Assembly (NCBI RefSeq): GCF_004297265.1
Contig: NZ_SCUT01000010.1
Coordinates: forward strand, 124,001 to 188,000
DNA: 64,000 bases
Source of the DNA: Reyranella sp.
GTDB taxonomy: Bacteria > Pseudomonadota > Alphaproteobacteria > Reyranellales > Reyranellaceae
Reading direction: 5' to 3'
Shown here: in pieces, positions 18,047-25,476 of the stretch
Position numbering within the stretch: the stretch's first letter is position 1
Layout of the letters: each line of letters opens with the position of its first letter
Notes under the pieces: generated by a model
Told to the model about the DNA's origin: nothing
The model's input: the letters and a program-made list of their open reading frames with translations, nothing else
The model's database searches: none
Translations under genes and position numbers: made by a program

Positions 18047-18803
18047 CGTTCCACTCCAGGAGCCAGGACGGTGTTTCGGCGGCGGACGGCGTGCCGAAGC
18101 GGTTGCGCCGCAATTCGAGGCGCCAGCGCGCGGCGCCGACATCGGTGAGGCCCGGCATCGAGGCCGATGCGGCGGAGGCGACCCGCCACCGCGTCGCGCA
18201 TACGCTTTGCGGCGGCGCGGGCTGCGCGCGCAGCAGCAGGGCGGGCACGCCGTTCTTTTCGGCGGCGAGCGACAGGCGGCGACCGGCCGTGGGATCGGCG
18301 GCCCGCGTCTCGCCCAGTACGGCGGCAATGCCGGGACAGCGCAGCCCTTCCTCCATGGCCCAGAAGAGATCCTCGTCGCGCTGCGCCGTGACCATCAGCA
18401 GGCGCGCCGGATCGAACCAGGCCGACAGCGCGGGCGCATAGGGGGCGGCATCGAAGCGGCCGGTGGGACGGCGGCACCACAGGATCGTACCGGGGCCGAA
18501 GCGCCCGAGGAGATGGGCGGTGAAGCCGAGAGCGGCGCCATCATGAGGGGCCACGCGACCGGAAGGACCAGGCCCGGCCTCGATCTCGTGCAGGGCGCCC
18601 GTCAGCAGCCCGCCTTCGGGCAACAGGACATCGATGGCCGGAATCCCAACGGGAACCGCCGCCGCTTTACCGCTTCTCTGGATACTGTTCGCCCTCTCCA
18701 GGCGCCTTACTTTTTCCCGCAGGGCTGCGGGGACCAAAGCCGCCAGGTCATTGGCAGCCCTTGGATCAGGGGAAGCAAAAGCACTCGGGGAAATGACAGG
18801 CAT
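17964..18803 (-). CDS. imuA: ImuA, RecA-like mutasome subunit
   Basis: A 279-residue protein with a degenerate RecA/SulA-type fold: IPAIDVLLPEGGLLTGALHEI matches the strand before the nucleotide loop, followed by GTILWCRRPTGRFDAAPY. ImuA is the accessory protein of the ImuA-ImuB-DnaE2 translesion complex. The ATG at 18803 has GAGGGGG 4 nt upstream. A direct-repeat SOS box lies 42 nt upstream of the start. The frame could be opened further upstream to 18902, but the added residues cover the SOS box and look non-coding. Confidence 0.92.
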   Translation of the reverse strand: MPVISPSAFASPDPRAANDLAALVPAALREKVRRLERANSIQRSGKAAAVPVGIPAIDVLLPEGGLLTGALHEIEAGPGPSGRVAPHDGAALGFTAHLLGRFGPGTILWCRRPTGRFDAAPYAPALSAWFDPARLLMVTAQRDEDLFWAMEEGLRCPGIAAVLGETRAADPTAGRRLSLAAEKNGVPALLLRAQPAPPQSVCATRWRVASAASASMPGLTDVGAARWRLELRRNRFGTPSAAETPSWLLEWNDETHCLAVVPQALHGSPSARFQERLVG

Positions 18804-18844
18804 CGTCCCCCTCGTTGGTCTGGTGGATAGGCTGTGGGTTAAAA

Positions 18845-18859
18845 GTTCTTGTTTTGTTC
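18845..18859 (-). promoter_or_regulatory. LexA (SOS) box upstream of imuA
   Basis: In the direction of imuA the sequence is GAAC-N7-GAAC, the direct-repeat LexA box known from alphaproteobacteria (seen on the + strand as GTTC-TTGTTTT-GTTC). It lies 42 nt upstream of the imuA start codon, beside an AT-rich patch that could hold the -10 element. It implies that imuA, imuB, the VapBC pair and dnaE2 are all induced by DNA damage. It also lies upstream of the divergent glycosyltransferase gene. Confidence 0.85.
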
Positions 18860-18983
18860 TAGTTGCTTCACAATCGTGAGTCAACGGTCCCAGGACTGGC
18901 ATATCGAGTGCATCCGGGAAAAGCTGCCGTCCTCCCGCAGCGTGGCAAGTTCATCTGGCTGGGGAAGTACAGAGAACGCACGG

Positions 18984-20216
18984 ATGTCAGGTCAGGGCGC
19001 ACCGTTGAACACCCCTCGCGATGAGCGCAAACGGAGGCGTCGCCTGCGACGACGGATGCTCGCCGCCGAAAACTCGCTGGGTCTGCTTGAATGGCGGGAA
19101 CTGTCCTCCATCCTTCATGAGCCCCGGGGGCAGAGGCCTGAACCGCCGATGGAGGAGCCATCGAAATCCGGGAAATGGCTCATCGGTGGACCGATCTACT
19201 TTCACAAGCGGCGCGCGATCCTCTCGCCGGCCGTCGAAACCATTCCCATGACCGCCGAGCCCATCTCGTCGGCTTTCGTATCCGGCCATCGCCATCCGAC
19301 ACTGCCGCCCGCCACCCACTACGCCGGTGCGGTGTATCGCGACGACCGCAGGATCGTGTCCGAATTCCTTGAGTACGACTCGCTGACCGGACATCGCGTG
19401 CCAAGACGCACCAATCCCCCCGTGATCGAGGAGGCCCGCGTCAGGCAAGCCCCCCGGCTTGACGGGACATGCATATACATGGGGCCTCTCTCCGATCATT
19501 TCGGGCACTTCCTTTTGGAGTCCATGCAGCGTGCCTGGTATCTGACGGAGGCCGACCCTTCAGCCCTTCTGCTGTTTCACCGCAGAAGCGAACAGGCCAA
19601 CCTGCCCCCCTTCGCCCGCATCATCCTTGCAGCCCTCGATGTCGACGTTGCGCGAATCAGGATCACCATGAACGACGTGCTAGTCTCGAGACTCGTCCTT
19701 CCGGCGTCGCAGTTCTGGCAGGGGATCAAGGCATCGCCCGGAATGGGCATTGCCTTCGACCATGTCAGGGAGAGGATACTGAAGCGTCGGGCGGGCAGGC
19801 CGCCGACACCGGCCAAGGTCTATTTCAGCCGGAAGAGCCTCTCGCCGGAGAGGATGTCCGGCAGATCACGCGCCGTGATCTCGAATGAAGAAGAGGCGGA
19901 GGCCCTGTTCCGCAAGCGTGGCTACGAGATCCTGCAACCCGAGACCCTGCCGTTCGAGGAGCAGGTCGCCCTCGTTGCAAACGCGACCCATGTCGCAGGC
20001 ACTTCCGGTTCGGCCTTGCACCTGATGCTGTTCAACGACAATCCGCGGACCCGGCTCATCGAGTTGCGGACGAAGCCGGCCGTCAATCAGCTCCTGATCA
20101 GTGCCATCCGTCCGAGTGCCGCTTTCCACATATGGAGTTTGGCAAAAGACAGTTCACGCGAGACGGCCATCCTCGACATGGAAGTCGTCGACCAGGCCGT
20201 GAGACAAATCGATTGA
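18984..20216 (+). CDS. Glycosyltransferase family 61-like protein (DUF563)
   Basis: A 410-residue protein with the GT61 pattern: SDHFGHFLLESMQRAW in the middle, KVYFSRKSLSPER, VISNEEEAEALFRKRGYEIL and ATHVAGTSGSALHLMLF near the end. GT61 enzymes add sugars such as xylose or GlcNAc to polysaccharides or proteins. The Arg-rich N-terminus before about residue 30 is not conserved, so the start is uncertain; ATGs at 18984, 19056 and 19149 are all possible. It stands alone, divergent from the SOS operon. Likely role: surface glycan or glycoprotein synthesis. Confidence 0.75.
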   Translation: MSGQGAPLNTPRDERKRRRRLRRRMLAAENSLGLLEWRELSSILHEPRGQRPEPPMEEPSKSGKWLIGGPIYFHKRRAILSPAVETIPMTAEPISSAFVSGHRHPTLPPATHYAGAVYRDDRRIVSEFLEYDSLTGHRVPRRTNPPVIEEARVRQAPRLDGTCIYMGPLSDHFGHFLLESMQRAWYLTEADPSALLLFHRRSEQANLPPFARIILAALDVDVARIRITMNDVLVSRLVLPASQFWQGIKASPGMGIAFDHVRERILKRRAGRPPTPAKVYFSRKSLSPERMSGRSRAVISNEEEAEALFRKRGYEILQPETLPFEEQVALVANATHVAGTSGSALHLMLFNDNPRTRLIELRTKPAVNQLLISAIRPSAAFHIWSLAKDSSRETAILDMEVVDQAVRQID

Positions 20217-20289
20217 GATGATCGTTCCCCTCGCTGATATTGACGATGGCCGACGGCGGGATCGGTGGTGCGCGTCTCATGGAGGTCCC

Positions 20290-21132
20290 ATGACTCTTCG
20301 ATTGTCCCTTGCCGCCCTGTGCGCCACCGCCTTCGCCCTGCTGGCAGGACCGGCGCTGGCCCGCTGTTCCAAGAACCTGGTCGAGCTCGGTCCCACCCTG
20401 CAGGGCCGCGGCACACAGATGGCCTCGCTCGACGGGGCGCAGATGGCGGCGGACACGGCGAGCCGCGCCATCATCACCTTCCTCGGCCATGCCAGCTTCG
20501 AGATCGACACGCCTCAGGGCGTGCGCGCCATCACCGACTACAACGGGCTGAACGGCTTCGGCCGCAAGCCCGACATCGTGACGATGAACAACGCGCACTC
20601 CACGCACTACACCGACACGCCCGAAGAGGGGATCACCTACGTGCTGCGCGGCTGGCCGAGCGAGGCCGGACAGACCGAGGCGCGCCACGACGTCTCGCTC
20701 AAGGACCTCAAGGTGACGAACCTGCCGACCAATGCGCGCGACTGGGGCGGGGGCTCCGCGCGCATCAACGGCAACTCGATTTTCACCTTCACCATCGGCG
20801 ATCTCTGCATCGCCCATCTCGGGCATCTGCATCACCGGTTGACCAAGGACCATCTCGACGAGCTCGGCCGCATCGACGTGCTGATGGTCCCGATCGATGG
20901 CGCCTACACGGTCGGCCTGCCGGTGATGGTCGAGGTCATCCGCCAGGTGCAGCCGCGCATCGTGCTGCCGATGCACTATTGGGGACGCGGCCAGGTCGCG
21001 CGCTTCGAGGAGCTGATGGCCGACCAGGACGCCGTTTTCATCTGGCCCGACCGCCGCACCATCGAGGTCGCGCACGACACGCTGCCCGAGAAGCTCACCG
21101 TCTACGTCGTCGGCGGAAATGGCGGCGACTGA
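20290..21132 (+). CDS. Exported UlaG-like metallo-hydrolase (MBL fold)
   Basis: A 280-residue protein with a signal peptide (residues 1 to about 24, ending PALARC). The MBL-type features are FLGHASFEIDTPQG, a variant metal motif NNAHSTHYTD (H-x2-H-x2-D), CIAHLGHLHHRL and LPMHYWGRGQ, as in the UlaG/YycJ-like branch. GGAGG at 20281-20285 fixes the ATG at 20290. It probably acts in the periplasm; the cysteine right after the cleavage region could also make it a lipoprotein. The substrate is unknown. It converges with the deacetylase gene. Confidence 0.8.
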   Translation: MTLRLSLAALCATAFALLAGPALARCSKNLVELGPTLQGRGTQMASLDGAQMAADTASRAIITFLGHASFEIDTPQGVRAITDYNGLNGFGRKPDIVTMNNAHSTHYTDTPEEGITYVLRGWPSEAGQTEARHDVSLKDLKVTNLPTNARDWGGGSARINGNSIFTFTIGDLCIAHLGHLHHRLTKDHLDELGRIDVLMVPIDGAYTVGLPVMVEVIRQVQPRIVLPMHYWGRGQVARFEELMADQDAVFIWPDRRTIEVAHDTLPEKLTVYVVGGNGGD

Positions 21133-21141
21133 CGTGAAGCG

Positions 21142-22173
21142 CTAGGCGCCGCGGCCCTTCTCGAAGCCGGTGAGGAACTGCACCAGGTTGCGGCCGAGAT
21201 CGTCGCCGAGATAGCCGCCTTCCTGGACCAGCACCGTCGGCAGGCCCAGGCGTGCGATCTTCTCGGCCATGGCATGGAAGCCCGCGCCGGTGACCTTGAG
21301 GCCCTGCAGCGGATCGCTTTCGCTGGCGTCTAGGCCCAGTGCCACGACCAGCGCCGTCGACTGGAATTCGCGGATGCGCGCGAGCGCCCTGTCGCCGGCC
21401 TCGAGCCACGGCACGTCGGGCGAGCCCAGCGGCAGCGGCAGGTTGAGGTTGAATCCCTGGCCCGTGCCGGCGCCGTGCTCGTGCGCATGGCCCCAGAAGA
21501 AGGGATAGTAATAGTCGGGATCGGCGTGGATCGAGACGGTGAGCACATCGTCGCGCTCGTAGAAGATGCCCTGCGTGCCGTTGCCGTGATGCACGTCGAC
21601 GTCGAGGATCGCCACGCGTTCGTGCTTGCCGCGCAGTCTCTGCGCGGCCACAGCGGTGTTGTTCAGGAAGCAGAAGCCGCCCGCCATGTCGGCATAGGCG
21701 TGATGACCGGGCGGCCGGCAGAGCGCGTAGGCGTGGCTCTCGCCCGCCAGCACCATGTCGGCCACGGTCGCGGCGACTTCGGTGGCGGCGAGGGCTGCCT
21801 CCCAGGTGTGCGGGCCGATCGGGCAGGCCAGGTCGACCTGGTGCCAGCCGGCCCGGCCGGCCAGCGCCTTCGGGTAGGAGGCATGGGCGCGCGCCGGATG
21901 GACGTTGGGCACGACCTCGGCGCTGGAGCCCGGCAGCTTCGCCCATTCGCGCGCGGCGATCTGCAGGAAGTCGATGTATTCCGGCGTGTGCACCGTGGCG
22001 GCCGGCGCCGGACCGTACGACCGCGGTGGCAGGATCGTATGGCCGGAGGCCTTGGCGGCGGCCAGAAGGCGCGTGGCGCGCTCCGGCTGCTCGGCGCTGC
22101 GCTGCTTTGTGCCGCGCACCACGAAGTTCTGCGGATCGTGCTGGGCGTGCTTTTCGGAATAGACGATCTTCAC
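21142..22173 (-). CDS. Histone-deacetylase family protein, acetylpolyamine amidohydrolase-like
   Basis: A 343-residue zinc hydrolase of the arginase/deacetylase superfamily. The active-site blocks are RPPGHHAYADMAGGFCFLNN, the metal ligands in ILDVDVHHGNGTQ (D-x-D-x-H-like), and SIHADPDYYYPFFWG, a stretch common in acetylpolyamine amidohydrolases; the catalytic end is VVALGLDASESDP and QEGGYLG. Such enzymes remove acetyl groups from acetylated polyamines. The start is a GTG. A Pot-type polyamine importer is encoded at 29-33 kb, which fits a polyamine role. It follows the CoA-transferase gene by 9 nt. Confidence 0.88.
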   Translation of the reverse strand: MKIVYSEKHAQHDPQNFVVRGTKQRSAEQPERATRLLAAAKASGHTILPPRSYGPAPAATVHTPEYIDFLQIAAREWAKLPGSSAEVVPNVHPARAHASYPKALAGRAGWHQVDLACPIGPHTWEAALAATEVAATVADMVLAGESHAYALCRPPGHHAYADMAGGFCFLNNTAVAAQRLRGKHERVAILDVDVHHGNGTQGIFYERDDVLTVSIHADPDYYYPFFWGHAHEHGAGTGQGFNLNLPLPLGSPDVPWLEAGDRALARIREFQSTALVVALGLDASESDPLQGLKVTGAGFHAMAEKIARLGLPTVLVQEGGYLGDDLGRNLVQFLTGFEKGRGA

Positions 22174-22182
22174 GGGAGGACC

Positions 22183-23367
22183 TCAGGTCGTCGCGATGGC
22201 CTTCGCCGACTTCAGCGCGGCGATCTCGTCATCGCTATAGCCCACCTCGCGCATGATCTCGACCGTGTGCTCCCCGATGCCGGGCGACTTCTGCCGCGTC
22301 TCGACGGGGGCGGCGGAAAGCTTGATCGGGTTGGCGGCCGACTTCACGGGGCCGATGCCGGGATAGTCGATCTCCAGCACGCTGCCGCGCGCCCTGGCGT
22401 GGTCGCTCGCCATCACGTCGCTCACCTTGTAGGCGGCGGAGCAGGGCATGCCGGCGGGAATGAGCTTGTCCAGAAGCTCGTCGGCGGTGTGCTCCATGAA
22501 ATAGGCCTCGATCATCGGCTCGAGGATACCGCGATGGGCGACTCGGCCGGCGTTGGTCTTGAAGCGCTCGTCGTCCAGCCAGTCCTTCCTGCCCAAGGCG
22601 GTGCAGAGCAGACGCCAGAAGGCGTCGTTGGTGCCGGCTACGAACACCGGCTGGGTTTTGGTCGGGAAGACGCGCAGCGGACAGAGGATCGTGTTCGAGG
22701 TGCCCATGCGCTCCGGGTTCTCGCCGGTGAGCCCATGGTTGGTGATCCAGTGGCTCATCAGGTGCATGCCGACGTCGAACAGCGACAGGTCGAGCCGCTG
22801 GCCCTTGCCGGTCTTGATCCGGTGCAGCAGCGCGAAGGCGATGCCGCCGGCACAGGCGAGACCGGTCGAGTAGTCGATCGGGGCGGTGCCGACGCGGCAC
22901 ATCTCGCCCTGGTAGGGGCCGGTCGCATCCATCAGGCCGATCTCGGCCTGGATGCAGGGATCGTAGCCGGCACGCGGCGAGTAGGGGCCGGTCTGGCCAT
23001 AGCCGGAGATCGAGGCATAGATCGTCTGCGGATTGACCTTCGACACGACGTCCCAGCCGAAGCCCAATTTGTCGATCACGCCCGGCGTGAAAGCCTCCAT
23101 GAACACGTCGGCCTTCTTCACGAGGCGCATCAGAACGTCCTTCCCGCCCTCGCTGCGCAGGTCGATCGCCAGGCCGCGCTTGTTGCGGTTCATCGACGGC
23201 ACCCAGGCACCGCCGAAATGCGGCCGGAAATGCTCGCCATTGAGCGGCTCGACCTTGATCACGTTGGCGCCCATGTCGCCCAGGATCTGGCCGGCGGTCG
23301 GGCCGGCGATGACCTGCGTCAGGTCGAGAACGAGCGTATCGGACAGCGGAAGCATGCGGTTACACAT
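22183..23367 (-). CDS. CaiB/BaiF-family CoA-transferase
   Basis: A 394-residue class III CoA-transferase. Features are VLDLTQVIAGPTAGQILGDMGANVIKVE near the start, the RNKRGLAIDLRSEGG block, and the catalytic aspartate in GTAPIDYSTGLACAGG (about residue 170). The family swaps CoA between carboxylic acids through an aspartyl-CoA intermediate. Both M1 (23367) and M5 (23355) are possible starts; neither has a clear ribosome-binding site. The deacetylase gene follows 9 nt downstream, so the pair is an operon. The acid substrate is not predictable. Confidence 0.9.
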   Translation of the reverse strand: MCNRMLPLSDTLVLDLTQVIAGPTAGQILGDMGANVIKVEPLNGEHFRPHFGGAWVPSMNRNKRGLAIDLRSEGGKDVLMRLVKKADVFMEAFTPGVIDKLGFGWDVVSKVNPQTIYASISGYGQTGPYSPRAGYDPCIQAEIGLMDATGPYQGEMCRVGTAPIDYSTGLACAGGIAFALLHRIKTGKGQRLDLSLFDVGMHLMSHWITNHGLTGENPERMGTSNTILCPLRVFPTKTQPVFVAGTNDAFWRLLCTALGRKDWLDDERFKTNAGRVAHRGILEPMIEAYFMEHTADELLDKLIPAGMPCSAAYKVSDVMASDHARARGSVLEIDYPGIGPVKSAANPIKLSAAPVETRQKSPGIGEHTVEIMREVGYSDDEIAALKSAKAIATT

Positions 23368-23423
23368 CCAATGTTGTGAGGTCCGAGCAATAGCGGTGTG
23401 CGGCCGATCCTGCCAGCACTGGC

Positions 23424-23753
23424 CTAGGCGCCCAGCAGGCGTCTGGCCAGCAGGGCACGCATATCGCGCCGACCGTCCGCGATGAGGAATACAACGACCT
23501 CTCGCTCATAGACGCGATAGACGATGCGGTAGGGCTTGAAATGGATTTCTCGGAAGCTGCGGTTGCCCAGGGTCAGAAGCTCCCGCGGATACTGTCCGCG
23601 GTCCGGCAAGCTGGCCAGCGACGCGAGTGCTTCCTCTATTCGATTGGCGACGTGCTCGGCTTTTTCCGGCAAGTCGTGGAGCGCGATGTAGCGGGCAATG
23701 TCGTCGAGATCGAGAAGGGCCTGCTCGGTCAGTATCACCGTATAGCGCTTCAT
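23424..23753 (-). CDS. ParE/RelE-family toxin
   Basis: A 109-residue protein of the RelE/ParE fold: ILTEQALLDLDDIARYIALHD at the start, IEEALASLASLPDRGQYPRELL, then the core strands REIHFKPYRIVYRVYEREVVVFLIADGRRD. Members poison gyrase or cut mRNA at the ribosome. The ATG overlaps the antitoxin stop by 4 nt, as expected for a toxin-antitoxin pair. The stop is 56 nt before the CoA-transferase start on the same strand. Confidence 0.9.
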   Translation of the reverse strand: MKRYTVILTEQALLDLDDIARYIALHDLPEKAEHVANRIEEALASLASLPDRGQYPRELLTLGNRSFREIHFKPYRIVYRVYEREVVVFLIADGRRDMRALLARRLLGA

Positions 23754-24037
23754 TCCCCCGCTCTTGTCCGCTTGATCCGGTCGCGGAACCGTCGCATCGC
23801 CTTCGCGGCGGGAACAGTCTTGCCTTCTCTGACCTGCTGCTCGCCCAGCGCCAGGATCTTGAGGAGCGCAAGTGTCTCCTGCGTCTCCTCGTAACTGGCG
23901 ATGTCCTGAATGACAGCGGTCGCTTCGCCGTTCTGTGTGATGATCATCGGCTCGCCGCTTTCGGCGAGGCCGCGCACGACCTCGGCCGCGTTCGCCTTGA
24001 GGTAGCTGATGGGCTTGATCCGGGTGGAGTATTTCAT
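23750..24037 (-). CDS. Phd/YefM-family antitoxin
   Basis: A 95-residue protein with the Phd/YefM N-terminal DNA-binding domain: SYLKANAAEVVRGLAESGEPMIITQNGEATAVIQDIASYEE is the characteristic strand-helix pattern. The basic C-terminal part (about 70-95) would bind the toxin. AGGAGG lies upstream of the ATG at 24037. A Phd-type antitoxin with a ParE-type toxin is a common hybrid pair. Autoregulation is likely through the inverted repeat just upstream. Confidence 0.9.
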   Translation of the reverse strand: MKYSTRIKPISYLKANAAEVVRGLAESGEPMIITQNGEATAVIQDIASYEETQETLALLKILALGEQQVREGKTVPAAKAMRRFRDRIKRTRAGE

Positions 24038-24057
24038 GGTAGGGTCCTCCTGACCTT

Positions 24058-24073
24058 GGACTGAATTTAGTCC
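24058..24073. promoter_or_regulatory. Inverted repeat upstream of the antitoxin gene, probable autoregulatory operator
   Basis: GGACT and AGTCC form a perfect 5-bp inverted repeat around GAATTT. It lies 20 bp upstream of the antitoxin ATG, within the 65-bp divergent interval with the amidohydrolase gene. Toxin-antitoxin operons usually carry a palindromic operator at this place. Confidence 0.45.
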
Positions 24074-24102
24074 GTTAACGGCTTGCTGACAACGGAGTCA
24101 CC

Positions 24103-25344
24103 ATGACCACCGCCGACCGCCCAAATCTCAGTGTCGATCCTGATCGCCTGTGGTCGAGCCTGATGGAGCTGGGCCAGATTGGCGGGACGGAGAAGGGCGG
24201 CGTGTGCCGCATCGCGCTGACCGATCTCGACCGCCAGGGGCGCGACCTGTTCGTGCGCTGGGCCAGGGAGGCGGGCTGCACGATCAAGGTCGACCAGCTG
24301 GGCAACGTCTTTGCCCGTCGCGAGGGCCGTGATCCGGCCAGGCCGCCCGTCATGACCGGTAGTCATCTCGACACGCAGCCGACCGGCGGGAAGTTCGACG
24401 GCGCCTATGGCGTGATGGCGGGGCTCGAAGTGCTGCGCGTGCTGCACGATTCCAACTATGTCACCGAGGCGCCGATCGAGGTCGCGGTCTGGACCAACGA
24501 AGAGGGCTGTCGCTTTGCACCTGCCATGGTCGCCTCGGGCGTGTTCGGCGGCGCCTTTACTCTGGAGCATGCGCTGTCGATCAAGGATCGCGACGGCGTC
24601 ACCTTCGGCGAGGCGCTGAAGCAGATCGGTTATGACGGCAAGGAGCCGGTCGGCGGCCGGCCGATCGGCGCCTTCTTCGAGGCGCATATCGAGCAGGGGC
24701 CGATCCTGGAGCGCGAAAAGAAGACGATCGGCGTCGTCACCGGCGCCCAGGGGCAGCGCTGGTACGAGATCAGCTGGACGGGCATGGAAAGCCACGCCGG
24801 AACGACGCCCATGGAGGGCCGCCGCGATGCGCTGGTCGGCGCGGCCGAGTTGATTGTCGCTGCCCGCACCATCGGCAACCGGCCGAATGGCCGGTCGACC
24901 ATCGGCGTCATCGAGAGCCACCCGCAGGCGCGCAACACCATCCCCGGCCGCGTCTTCATGACGGTCGACTTTCGTCATCCCGACGATGGCGAGCTGACCA
25001 GGATGGACGCCGAGATGCGCGCCGCCGCGGCGGACATCGCGAAGCGCCATCGTCTCGAGGTGAAGATCGAGCAGATCTGGTACTTCCCGCCGTCGCCCTT
25101 CGCCAAGGAACTGGTCGATGCGGTGCGCCGCGGCGCCGAGCAGGCGGGCTATCCGCACATGGACATCGTGAGCGGGGCCGGCCACGACGCCTGCTATGTC
25201 AGCCGCGTCGCCCCGACGGCGATGGTCTTCGTGCCCTGCAAGGACGGTGTCAGCCACAACGAGATCGAGGATGCGAGCAAGAGCGACGTCGGCGCCGGCG
25301 CGCAGATCCTGCTGCAGGCGATGGTCGAACGGGCGAATGCGTAA
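24103..25344 (+). CDS. M20-family amidohydrolase (N-carbamoyl-amino acid hydrolase/allantoate amidohydrolase type)
   Basis: A 413-residue Zn peptidase-family hydrolase. Metal-binding blocks are MTGSHLDTQPTGGKFDGAYG (H, D), WTNEEGCRF (E-E), FFEAHIEQGP (H) and a C-terminal AGHDACYVSR. The dimerisation domain contains MESHAGTTPMEGRRDAL. The HLDTQ..GG-D-GA pattern with Asn-Glu-Glu separates it from true peptidases and points to carbamoyl-amino acid, ureidopropionate or allantoate hydrolysis, releasing ammonia. GGAG precedes the ATG. It is divergent from the toxin-antitoxin pair and stands alone. Confidence 0.92.
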   Translation: MTTADRPNLSVDPDRLWSSLMELGQIGGTEKGGVCRIALTDLDRQGRDLFVRWAREAGCTIKVDQLGNVFARREGRDPARPPVMTGSHLDTQPTGGKFDGAYGVMAGLEVLRVLHDSNYVTEAPIEVAVWTNEEGCRFAPAMVASGVFGGAFTLEHALSIKDRDGVTFGEALKQIGYDGKEPVGGRPIGAFFEAHIEQGPILEREKKTIGVVTGAQGQRWYEISWTGMESHAGTTPMEGRRDALVGAAELIVAARTIGNRPNGRSTIGVIESHPQARNTIPGRVFMTVDFRHPDDGELTRMDAEMRAAAADIAKRHRLEVKIEQIWYFPPSPFAKELVDAVRRGAEQAGYPHMDIVSGAGHDACYVSRVAPTAMVFVPCKDGVSHNEIEDASKSDVGAGAQILLQAMVERANA

Positions 25345-25373
25345 TCCGACGCACGGCGAGCAACCGACCTCTC

Positions 25374-25448
25374 TTGTCATCCCGAGCGCAGCGAGGGACC
25401 TTTCGCAATACCGAGTAAAGGTCCCTCGCCTGTGGCTCGGGATGACAA
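25374..25448. repeat. Palindromic intergenic repeat (TTGTCATCCCGAGC type)
   Basis: A near-perfect 75-bp hairpin: outer arms TTGTCATCCCGAGC and GCTCGGGATGACAA are exact complements, inner arms GAGGGACCTTT and AAAGGTCCCTC pair as well, with a 14-nt loop. It lies between the amidohydrolase and the BenE-type gene. Elements with this CATCCCGAGC look are dispersed in many alphaproteobacterial genomes. It could work as a terminator or mRNA stabiliser. No second copy lies in this window. Confidence 0.85.
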
Positions 25449-25476
25449 TGGTTTCGAAATCGACAGGCGTGCGCCC

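Noticed and set aside
21475..23379. A 634-codon plus-strand frame opposite the deacetylase and CoA-transferase genes
   Set aside because: The composition is typical of an antisense shadow, and the minus-strand genes have catalytic residues in place.
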